Assembly (NCBI GenBank): GCA_028696755.1
Contig: JAQVGK010000289.1
Coordinates: 1 to 5,174 of the forward strand
Reading direction: 5' to 3'
Length of the DNA: 5,174 nucleotides
From: Bacteroidales bacterium
GTDB lineage: Bacteria; Bacteroidota; Bacteroidia; Bacteroidales; ML635J-15
The position numbers and the translations under genes are program-made. Of this stretch, positions 1-5,174 are shown in pieces. Below the pieces are notes generated by a model. It was not told where the DNA came from, made no database searches, and was given only the letters and a program-made list of their open reading frames with translations. The stretch's first letter is position 1. Every line of letters begins with the position of its first letter.

Positions 1-1490
1 AGAAGCGTAATATTTTCACGCAAATCCATATAAGACACTACTGCTTTTTCGAGCCATAATAGTAAAGCTGCCTCAGTCGGATTTCCCAACGTTTTAAGAT
101 TTTGAGGATCGGTATAATCTAAATGTGCGGTTGAATTTACTGCAATATTTTCCTTTACCAAAGTAGCTGCTTCGGAAGAATCGAGTTTTTGCATTGTCAA
201 GCCAAAAAACTTGGTTTCGTAAACTTGCATCTGGTTTTTGGTAAGGGTTCCTGTTTTATCGGTACAAATAACTGTGGTTGCTCCCATTGTTTCGGTAGCA
301 TGCATCTTACGAACAAGATTATTAGATTTTAACATTCGTCTCATGCTAAGGGCCAGACTTAAGGTAACACTCATCGGTAGACCTTCGGGAACAGTTACAA
401 CAATAAGAGTAACTGCAACCATAAAGTACTGTAAAATTTGTGCCGCCATATCGATATTAACCCACGAACTGCTACTAAGAGGATCGATGCCAAAGGCAAA
501 AGATAATCCGGCAAAGAAAACAAAAACTATAAGGCTATATAACGTCCATCTTAACCAGCCGTGGTATTCTATGGCTTTTGGAAGTTCTTTTTCTTTTTTG
601 GTAATAATGCCGATTCCATCAAAAAGAATAGGCACCCAAATTTTTGAAAGAAGCACAATTGCAGCAAGTAACACAGCAATAAAGAGGTAGAATTGATCGA
701 AACTAAAAGCTAGTTCGCCAATAACCATATCTTTAATAAATAAGCTTACAAAAGTAAGAACGGCAAAACTAAAACCGATAACACCAATAAATTTTGCGAG
801 TCCTTCTAATTGCTTGTTAAGTGGAGTTACTTCGCCGCTAGCTTCTGCCGATTTGCGCGCAACTTTACCATATTCGGTAGCATCTCCAACTTCGGTAACG
901 AGCATAAAGCCTGTGCCATCCATAACTTTCGTGCCTCGCATCAACCTATTTGATGGATAAGTAGCCTCGGCATGAAAATGCTCTGGATTTGTAGTTTTCT
1001 CAACCAAAGGCTCACCTGTTAAACAAGACTCATCAATCTGAATTGAAACTGATTCGGTAAGGTCTCCATCTGCGGGAACTTCGTCACCAGTATTCAGAAT
1101 TACTATATCGCCAACAACAATATCTTTCTTACCAACTTCGGTAACAATTCCATTGCGAATTACCTTAACTGGACTATCGTCGTTAACCATGTTAAGAAGG
1201 TCAAACTTTTTGTCGGCATCATACTCGAACCAAAATGCAACTCCAGTAGCAAGAATTATTGCTACAAATATTCCAATAGTTTCGATAAAATCATTATGTA
1301 CAAAGCCAATTCCTAGCGAAAGCAAAGCAGCGATCAATAATATCTTAATGATAGGATCATCGAATTTCTTTAAAAATAATTTCCATACAGCTTCCTTTGG
1401 AGGAGGTGTAAGGATATTGGCACCATGCTTTTTTCTGCTCTCGACAACCTGAGCATCGGTGAGACCGCTATAATGTTTTTTTGCTTCCAT
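1..1490 (-). CDS. Calcium-transporting P-type ATPase, PMCA-like, N-terminal 496 residues (C-terminus outside window)
   Basis: This inner-membrane pump would use ATP to export Ca2+ (P2-type ATPase). Reading the minus strand from the ATG at 1490-1488 gives one unbroken frame. Visible in order: cation-ATPase N-terminal domain (about residues 5-45, with GANILTPP), TM1 (48-65), TM2 (70-88), actuator domain with the dephosphorylation loop DESCLTGEP (TGE at 158-160), TM3 (about 234-252), TM4 (351-372) with VPEGLP, and the phosphorylation site CTDKTGTLT with catalytic Asp411. In SERCA the glutamate of PEGLP (here E369) binds Ca2+. The start of the nucleotide-binding domain follows, with GNPTEAALL at 469-477. 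The rest of that domain and TM5-TM10 lie outside the window. Between TM3 and TM4 there are about 100 residues with two further hydrophobic segments (267-290 and 313-334), more than a standard P2 pump has. PEGLP and the downstream sequence favour Ca2+ over heavy-metal pumps; Ca2+ versus another cation is inferred from family. Confidence 0.95.
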   Translation of the reverse strand, partial: MEAKKHYSGLTDAQVVESRKKHGANILTPPPKEAVWKLFLKKFDDPIIKILLIAALLSLGIGFVHNDFIETIGIFVAIILATGVAFWFEYDADKKFDLLNMVNDDSPVKVIRNGIVTEVGKKDIVVGDIVILNTGDEVPADGDLTESVSIQIDESCLTGEPLVEKTTNPEHFHAEATYPSNRLMRGTKVMDGTGFMLVTEVGDATEYGKVARKSAEASGEVTPLNKQLEGLAKFIGVIGFSFAVLTFVSLFIKDMVIGELAFSFDQFYLFIAVLLAAIVLLSKIWVPILFDGIGIITKKEKELPKAIEYHGWLRWTLYSLIVFVFFAGLSFAFGIDPLSSSSWVNIDMAAQILQYFMVAVTLIVVTVPEGLPMSVTLSLALSMRRMLKSNNLVRKMHATETMGATTVICTDKTGTLTKNQMQVYETKFFGLTMQKLDSSEAATLVKENIAVNSTAHLDYTDPQNLKTLGNPTEAALLLWLEKAVVSYMDLRENITL

Positions 1491-1583
1491 TTTTATTTTT
1501 TATTTGCCCCAAATCATTACAAAATTGCAATTTTTTTACGAATCGAAGCTGTTTAATCTTACTATTTTTTCAATAAACAATTT

Positions 1584-1607
1584 TTTTGACTGAACGTTTG
1601 GTCAAAA
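1584..1607. promoter_or_regulatory. 24-bp near-palindrome over the ATPase promoter, TetR-operator-like
   Basis: Arms TTTTGAC (1584-1590) and GTCAAAA (1601-1607) flank a central AACGTT (1593-1598). Only the dinucleotides between arm and core break symmetry, so 20 of 24 positions are palindromic. It covers the -7 element and the predicted transcription start, the right place for a repressor to block RNA polymerase. Long palindromes with a TGAC...GTCA outline and a central CGTT-type core are typical of TetR/AcrR-family operators; that assignment is by resemblance only, and no regulator gene is in the window. Confidence 0.45.
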
Positions 1608-1634
1608 GTAGAACATTTTTTGAAATCAAGCAAA
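1603..1634 (-). promoter_or_regulatory. Bacteroidota-type promoter for the calcium ATPase
   Basis: On the minus strand TTTG (1634-1631) is followed by 20 nt and then TACTTTTG (1610-1603). This is an exact match to the Bacteroidota sigma-factor pattern, -33 TTTG and -7 TAnnTTTG. Transcription would begin near 1593-1598 and leave a leader of roughly 105 nt before the ATG at 1490. That leader is very AT-rich, contains the perfect palindrome AAAATTGCAATTTT at 1521-1534, and shows no clear Shine-Dalgarno sequence, as is usual in this phylum. Confidence 0.7.
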
Positions 1635-1705
1635 TTTTTAAGAATATTTTAAGGAAAATTTTGATTATTCATAATCAATGTTGTGTAGTTAAGCAATTTT
1701 AGGTA

Positions 1706-1774
1706 TATGTCCGCTGGACAAAAAGGGATACTGGATTAAGTTTTTTACTGACGTTTATGTCCCCTGGACAAAAA
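1706..1774. repeat. Two copies of a palindromic site, TATGTCCnCTGGACAAAAA, 50 bp apart
   Basis: Copies at 1706-1724 and 1756-1774 are identical over 19 bp except for one base (G or C at the n). Each contains TGTCC-3 nt-GGACA, a perfect 5-bp-arm palindrome followed by an A-tract, and both point the same way. The offset is exactly 50 bp, while the sequence between is unrelated. Possible explanations are a two-site operator, or the repeated transposase-binding sites near the end of an insertion sequence (IS21-family ends have this multi-repeat layout). No neighbouring transposase is seen, so the origin is open. Confidence 0.6.
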
Positions 1775-2003
1775 CGAGTGTTAGTTTGCATGACTTGTTA
1801 GGAAAACGCAGAGAAAAAATAGCCCGTTAGGGACGAGATATATCAAGGCGAATACAATGTCAATGAAAGTTTTATCGGACAACAATGATATTAAATTCAT
1901 GAAATACTTAACTAACAACATTGAACTGCAAATTATACTTATTAAGTGATTTAAGTAATAAGCTAAATAGCTCAAGCATTTTTGCTGTCGCCTTCTTAAA
2001 TCT

Positions 2004-2074
2004 AACGCGAATGGACGAATTTTGCTGACGCGTATTTCATTTTCAGGCGTCAGCAAAATTCGTCCATTCGCGTT
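2004..2074. repeat. Perfect 28-bp inverted repeat with 15-nt loop
   Basis: The left arm 2004-2031 (begins AACGCGAATGGACG, ends GCTGACGC) is the exact reverse complement of the right arm 2047-2074. The 15-nt spacer (2032-2046) is AT-rich. Symmetry stops abruptly at both outer ends, as in a discrete element. A partial third copy of the arm's inner end, TTTTGCTGTCGC, lies at 1980-1991, exactly 40 bp before TTTTGCTGACGC at 2020-2031. The arms are too long and the flanks too poor in T for an ordinary terminator on either strand. A small palindromic repeat element is more likely. Confidence 0.8.
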
Positions 2075-2080
2075 CAAAAA

Positions 2081-2111
2081 AACTTGGAGCGAACGTAGTG
2101 AGCGACAAGTT
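2081..2111. repeat. REP-like hairpin with two tandem G-A mismatch pairs
   Basis: Outer arms AACTTG (2081-2086) and CAAGTT (2106-2111) pair. Inside them come GA opposite GA, then GC with GC, GA opposite GA again, then AC with GT, closing on a GTA loop (2095-2097). The two 5'-GA-3'/3'-AG-5' steps are the arrangement known to form sheared G-A pairs, which would make a stable single-strand hairpin. On the minus strand the stem runs into seven T residues (complement of 2076-2082), so it could also act as a weak minus-strand terminator, although no minus-strand gene is seen upstream of it here. Confidence 0.55.
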
Positions 2112-2167
2112 CATATTTTCACGTTGTTGGATAGTGATATCATCTTCGCATTATACCAATAACTTTT

Positions 2168-2275
2168 GAGAGGGAGTTCGCTATGTTTACTTCGAGATTG
2201 GACAAATAATTGTTTACAATTGTGCTAAAATCTTTAGTACGATTTTTGATAGAGAATCGTGCTAAATTTTTAAAG
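2168..2275 (+). promoter_or_regulatory. Possible attenuator-like leader: mini-ORF plus mutually exclusive stems
   Basis: Three segments can pair in two exclusive ways. GTGCTAAA (2222-2229) pairs with TTTAGTAC (2233-2240) as 8 bp with one G-U. Alternatively TTTAGTACGATT (2233-2244) pairs with AATCGTGCTAAA (2255-2266) as 12 bp with one U-G, ending 9 nt before the ATG at 2276. Upstream, a purine-rich AGGGAG (2171-2176) precedes a nine-codon frame with ATG at 2183, reading MFTSRLDK and stopping at 2209. The layout resembles translational attenuation, with a ribosome at the mini-ORF masking the first segment so that the start-blocking stem forms. This is inference. Shine-Dalgarno use is rare in Bacteroidota, and I find no consensus promoter for this unit. 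Confidence 0.3.
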
Positions 2276-2836
2276 ATGAAATTCAGATATATTTTACTCC
2301 TGATTTTTTTGTTTGTGTCGCTGTCTACCATGGCGCAGTACCGTGGCGATATTAGAATTGGAATATATGGACAGACAACAGTTACAGATCACGAGATGGT
2401 AGAGCAATTTGGTTTGTCGGGCGAATATTTTGTGTTCGATAATTTTAGTTTGGTTTACAAATACGGATTTGGTGTAGATCCGTATGGAAAAGTCAGTGGG
2501 CATATCAATCCGGGGATTTTAGTACTGGCGTTATTTATTCCTTATTCAGTTGACGCTATTTTTGCCTCTGCTTTAATTTGCGAAGGCGTAAGTTATCATT
2601 TCCGACCAATAGAAAATCTCGAGTTGGCTCCTTATGTCAGTCCGCTGGGTGCCGAAATTAATTTGCAGGGCGAAAAAGAATTTGTGTTATCATTAAATTC
2701 GGGCATGAAGTTGAATTTTTTAAACACTACCAAACTTAATAATTTTATGATCTCTGCTGACTTGGGTGTGCTATACATTTATGGTTCACAAAATGCATAT
2801 CCATCTTTAGGACTGTCGTTAAATTATCAGTTCTAA
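2276..2836 (+). CDS. Exported putative outer-membrane beta-barrel protein, 186 aa
   Basis: No named family is recognised. Residues 1-20 form a signal peptide (MKFRY, then a strongly hydrophobic core, ending STMA before Q21), with the AQ junction common in Bacteroidota. The mature part of about 166 residues is rich in short alternating polar/hydrophobic stretches: 25-34, 45-53, 57-66, 114-130, 135-149, 157-169 and 177-186. It ends SLGLSLNYQF, with a C-terminal phenylalanine and alternating hydrophobics like the beta-signal recognised by the BAM machinery. The hydrophobic run at 79-103 is long for a barrel strand and may be an internal plug or turn region. The ATG at 2276 is preferred over an in-frame TTG at 2210 because it places the signal peptide at the N-terminus. 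It lies 57 bp upstream of the next gene in the same direction. A surface or structural role is inferred only from the predicted location. Confidence 0.8.
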   Translation: MKFRYILLLIFLFVSLSTMAQYRGDIRIGIYGQTTVTDHEMVEQFGLSGEYFVFDNFSLVYKYGFGVDPYGKVSGHINPGILVLALFIPYSVDAIFASALICEGVSYHFRPIENLELAPYVSPLGAEINLQGEKEFVLSLNSGMKLNFLNTTKLNNFMISADLGVLYIYGSQNAYPSLGLSLNYQF

Positions 2837-2842
2837 TTTGTG

Positions 2843-2859
2843 GAAAATCAACAATTTTC
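2843..2859 (+). other. Weak hairpin in the 57-bp gap after the barrel gene
   Basis: GAAAAT (2843-2848) and ATTTTC (2854-2859) can form a 6-bp stem around CAACA, seven bases after the stop codon. It is AT-rich and not followed by a T-run, so it is unlikely to stop transcription efficiently. It leaves open whether the barrel gene and the downstream pair share a transcript. No consensus promoter was found in the gap. Confidence 0.25.
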
Positions 2860-2893
2860 GTGTCTGATTGCCCGAAATTATAAAACTTAAACT

Positions 2894-4000
2894 ATGAACA
2901 TAATTTGCATTTGGTTTACAATTATTTTAAGTCTAGCATTACCAGCTTCAAATTCAGATTCACAATCTGATAATCCCAACATTTCAGAAACGAAAGAATG
3001 TAGCAATTTGTATCCTTTCGACTCATACTACATTGATTTAGAAACCAATAGCGCTCTTTTAATTGATGGTATTCCAAGTACAGATTTCAAGAAGTGCTCA
3101 AAGTACAGCAGAAAATTTGCAAATATTATTTCAGATTCTGTTTGCATTGGCAATAGGACATTTGTTTTAGATGTTGACAGCGACCATGGCAAATACGATA
3201 TTCTCATCCTCGAGAATAATAAACTAATTTCAGCAATTCATTTACCAGTCGAAAATCCGCTTCCCGAGGTGCAAGATTATTCAGTTTGGATTTTTCCTTA
3301 TGGCGAAAGTCTAATCATGTTCATGGAAGACATGTATTCAACACATTACATAATCTGTAAATATGATAAAAACGGCAAAGAGCTTAATAAAACTATGGTC
3401 GAAAATACTTTTGTTACGCATCCCGATAAAGAAACCGACTATCATCACCGTTATCTTTATTTCAAAGAAATAATTGGTAGCGAAATGATATTTACCTCGC
3501 ACATTGCATTTGCAGAGAAATCAAAAACTGTAGTTTTATCGCTTAATGACTTTACAACTAAAGAATACGACATTACAGCAAATGGCTTAATTGCAGATGA
3601 AACCGAAACAAAGCTGGCAGGATTCGCAGAAAATAAGGATGAAAAATATGAAGTTATTTTGCTGGATGGAAGGAAATTTTCTTTCGATCTTAAATATGCA
3701 GATCCAGCCTGCGATTTTATTTTACAAGGAAACAATCTTTTTATTGCCAACTATCACCCAATAGCTACTGGAAGTAGTTTGTACTGCTATGATATTAGTG
3801 CGCAAAAAATAAAATGGCAGGCAGATGTAAAACAGGTGAATGCTTCTCACTCAGAATATTACAACACTGTAATAATTAGCACGTATAAAAATAAAATCGT
3901 AATGGAAGGCAATGAAGCCTACGGAAATTACGTTCAAATATTTGATGCCGAATCAGGAAAACGACTTGCGGCTTTTGGGGATTTTATTAGCTATGAATAA
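2894..4000 (+). CDS. Exported protein of unknown function with PQQ-propeller-like repeats, 368 aa
   Basis: The function is unknown. The N-terminus (residues 1-19, IICIWFTIILSLALPAS) is a hydrophobic export signal, but it lacks the usual Lys/Arg before the core. There is no lipobox cysteine at its end, so a soluble periplasmic or secreted protein is most likely. The remainder is beta-rich without internal membrane segments. Propeller-like blade signatures occur at about 152-168 (YIICKYDKNGKELNK), 293-312 (SLYCYDISAQKIKWQADV) and 345-362 (NYVQIFDAESGKRLAAFG). The last two resemble PQQ-type beta-propeller repeats, where a small strand pair is followed by D-x-x-x-G/Q-K. I infer a beta-propeller for much of the protein, probably a binding or interaction platform; no catalytic motif is visible. 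The stop is 12 bp before the DUF4419 gene, implying co-transcription and perhaps a physical or functional partnership. Confidence 0.85.
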   Translation: MNIICIWFTIILSLALPASNSDSQSDNPNISETKECSNLYPFDSYYIDLETNSALLIDGIPSTDFKKCSKYSRKFANIISDSVCIGNRTFVLDVDSDHGKYDILILENNKLISAIHLPVENPLPEVQDYSVWIFPYGESLIMFMEDMYSTHYIICKYDKNGKELNKTMVENTFVTHPDKETDYHHRYLYFKEIIGSEMIFTSHIAFAEKSKTVVLSLNDFTTKEYDITANGLIADETETKLAGFAENKDEKYEVILLDGRKFSFDLKYADPACDFILQGNNLFIANYHPIATGSSLYCYDISAQKIKWQADVKQVNASHSEYYNTVIISTYKNKIVMEGNEAYGNYVQIFDAESGKRLAAFGDFISYE

Positions 4001-4012
4001 AAATTATTAACC

Positions 4013-5174
4013 ATGATAAATGTTCCTAATTTCAAGTTAATCATTCTAACTTTATTTTTGTCAACTCTTACTGCATACACAGCAAATTGCTCAACAGAAA
4101 AATTTCCAAAGGAAAAACCAGAAAAGAGCAAAACAGAAAGTAAAATAATTCCAGTTTCGGATGTTGCCATTGCTAAGAGAAAACTACCCGAATCGAGCTA
4201 TTCAGAAATCACAAAACTGCTATTTAACGGCAAAATCGAAGCAATTCCCTCAGGATATCAAGAAGAAAAATTTGTTTACACAAGAATTCACCCAATGATT
4301 GGTGCATTACATTATGGATTTGCGCATCATCGTCCTGTCTGTATTACTCCTGATATGATGTGGATGATGATTCTGCAGGGTTTTGCCGAGCATGTTTCGT
4401 TTAACACAGATAGCTTGAGCCCTTTACTTTTTAAAGACACAAACAAGGTAGATATTGAAATCAGGCGTGATGAATTTATTCGTGGATCGGCAGAAAATGA
4501 CTGGTCAACGGTTTTTTCAGAATTTTCGGAAGAAATTTCCAACCATACTTTGCCTAATGTACATCCATTGTTTTCACAAAAATTTTCCACTACTAACAAA
4601 AACATCGCAGCTTGCTATACAATTACTATGATGGATGCCTTTAGCGAAAAATTTAATTTCGATGTGATGACGGCCTGCGGTATTCCATATATAGTTTTGG
4701 AGGGAAGTCCAAGCGATTGGAAATGGATTTTAGAGAATCTTCCAAAATTAAAAAAATATGGATGTACAGATTGGATCGAAAGCCTAGAGCCAGTAATTGG
4801 GGAAATCTACAAAAGCTCAAAAGGAGAAATAAATTCAGATTTTTGGAAATCGATTTACAAATGGCAAGATGGTAGCGGGGGCAGTGTTGTAACTGGTTGG
4901 ATAATTAAATTTTTCCCGTACCCAGAAAACAGCCATGGAGATAAAATAAAAAATCCTTACCTTAATATCGATTATTCAAAAGATGGAGATGAATATATGT
5001 TTGAAGGTATGGGAGGCGACAACTTTTCATCTGGTTTATCTTCCTGTGATTTCACATGGAATTATTACGGCAAAGAAATTCCGATGGTATTTTGCGGAGG
5101 ATTTATTGGAATTTCGCAGGGCGAAAACCTTGTTTTAAAGCCAGAGATTAATTGGTTTATTGCCGAGAAGTCAA
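4013..5174 (+). CDS. Exported DUF4419-family protein, first 387 residues (runs off right edge)
   Basis: DUF4419 proteins occur in bacteria and eukaryotes, and their biochemical role is unknown to me. After a signal-like segment (1-24, core LIILTLFLSTLTAYTA) and a Lys/Glu-rich linker (29-45), the DUF4419 signatures appear in order: MIGALHYGFAHHRPVCITPDMMWMMILQGFAEHV at about 95-128 (the family's HxPLxIxPDxxWLxIxQGFAxHV region), acidic HxFxxGxxxNxW-like RRDEFIRGSAENDW (151-164), an ACGIPYIVLEG turn (221-231), and DWKWILENLP...YGCTDWIESLEPVI (235-262). The segment FTWNYYGKEIPMVFCGGFIG (347-366) is also typical of the family's C-terminal part. A cysteine at 26 follows TAN, which is not a proper lipobox, so lipidation is doubtful. 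The conserved His, Asp and Trp residues suggest an active or ligand site, but this is inference. It is the second gene of a tight pair with the propeller-like protein upstream. Confidence 0.85.
   Translation, partial: MINVPNFKLIILTLFLSTLTAYTANCSTEKFPKEKPEKSKTESKIIPVSDVAIAKRKLPESSYSEITKLLFNGKIEAIPSGYQEEKFVYTRIHPMIGALHYGFAHHRPVCITPDMMWMMILQGFAEHVSFNTDSLSPLLFKDTNKVDIEIRRDEFIRGSAENDWSTVFSEFSEEISNHTLPNVHPLFSQKFSTTNKNIAACYTITMMDAFSEKFNFDVMTACGIPYIVLEGSPSDWKWILENLPKLKKYGCTDWIESLEPVIGEIYKSSKGEINSDFWKSIYKWQDGSGGSVVTGWIIKFFPYPENSHGDKIKNPYLNIDYSKDGDEYMFEGMGGDNFSSGLSSCDFTWNYYGKEIPMVFCGGFIGISQGENLVLKPEINWFIAEKS

Larger units (their letters stand above)
1635..2167. other. Gene-free intergenic island made of repeats and hairpins
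   Basis: I see no convincing coding sequence here. The only open frames of any length translate to low-complexity peptides without recognisable domains. The stretch instead holds inverted and direct repeats: paired TGTCCnCTGGACAAAAA sites, the small hairpin CCC-GTTA-GGG (1823-1832), CTTATTA/TAATAAG arms (1938-1944 and 1956-1962), AGCTA-AA-TAGCT (1961-1972), a perfect 28-bp inverted repeat, and a G-A-mismatch hairpin. It may be a scar of mobile or REP-like elements between two divergent transcription units. No transposase fragment or rRNA/tRNA is recognisable. Confidence 0.6.

Noticed and set aside
238..690. 150-codon plus-strand open frame
   Set aside because: It lies antisense within the P-type ATPase gene, whose minus-strand frame contains unmistakable motifs such as CTDKTGTLT.
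1153..1452. 99-codon plus-strand open frame
   Set aside because: It is antisense to the ATPase N-terminal and actuator regions and has no domain of its own.
1706..1774. CRISPR array
   Set aside because: There are only two repeats, no third unit or cas gene, and the repeats are palindromic binding-site-like sequences.
2004..2074. Rho-independent terminator
   Set aside because: No T-run follows the stem on either strand, and the 28-bp perfect stem is far longer than usual terminators.
1781..2077. 98-codon minus-strand open frame with hydrophobic segments
   Set aside because: It starts inside the 28-bp inverted repeat, runs through repeat-rich DNA, and its hydrophobicity follows from AT-rich composition; no family resemblance and no promoter.
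2160..2190. TAnnTTTG-type promoter for the barrel gene (TAacTTTt at 2160, TAtgTTTa at 2182)
   Set aside because: Each near-match lacks the final G at the right position and has no TTTG at the required upstream distance.
2210..2275. Upstream TTG start extending the barrel protein by 22 residues
   Set aside because: It would bury the signal peptide behind a charged N-terminal extension and translate the hairpin region; the ATG at 2276 gives a standard signal peptide.
2140..2331. 63-codon minus-strand open frame
   Set aside because: It overlaps the leader and signal-peptide codons of the plus-strand barrel gene; the inverted repeats there produce the open frame.
4082..4092. Lipobox making the DUF4419 protein a lipoprotein (Cys26)
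   Set aside because: The residues before the cysteine are T-A-N; Asn at -1 is not accepted in normal lipoboxes.
4327..4605. 92-codon minus-strand open frame
   Set aside because: It is antisense to the conserved DUF4419 core and has no recognisable features.

Overview
The window looks like chromosomal DNA from an AT-rich member of the Bacteroidota. Three things point there: the calcium P-type ATPase has Bacteroidota-like sequence around its catalytic motifs; its promoter matches the Bacteroidota pattern TTTG - 20 nt - TAnnTTTG; and genes start without clear Shine-Dalgarno sequences, encoding proteins with signal peptides such as one ending in TMAQ. I cannot name a genus.

Layout. Positions 1-1490 (minus strand) hold the N-terminal 496 residues of a PMCA-type calcium-transporting P-type ATPase, running off the left edge. 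Its promoter lies at 1603-1634 and is overlapped by a 24-bp near-palindrome (1584-1607) that resembles a TetR-family operator. From about 1635 to 2275 there is no convincing gene. This stretch is a patchwork of structured DNA: two near-identical palindromic sites exactly 50 bp apart (1706-1724 and 1756-1774), a small hairpin, a perfect 28-bp inverted repeat (2004-2074), a hairpin with tandem G-A mismatches (2081-2111), and a leader with mutually exclusive stems just before the next gene (2222-2266).

Three plus-strand genes follow: a 186-residue putative outer-membrane beta-barrel protein (2276-2836), a 368-residue exported protein of unknown function with PQQ-propeller-like repeats (2894-4000), and an exported DUF4419-family protein (4013 to the right edge, incomplete). 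The last two are 12 bp apart and almost certainly co-transcribed. The first sits 57 bp upstream and may belong to the same unit. All three products are predicted to leave the cytoplasm, so the cluster probably works in the envelope, but nothing in the sequence gives a substrate or reaction.

The ATPase and the three-gene cluster are divergently transcribed and show no functional link. The most notable points are the operator-like palindrome on the ATPase promoter, an apparent extra pair of membrane helices in the ATPase, the structured intergenic island, and the secreted propeller/DUF4419 pair.
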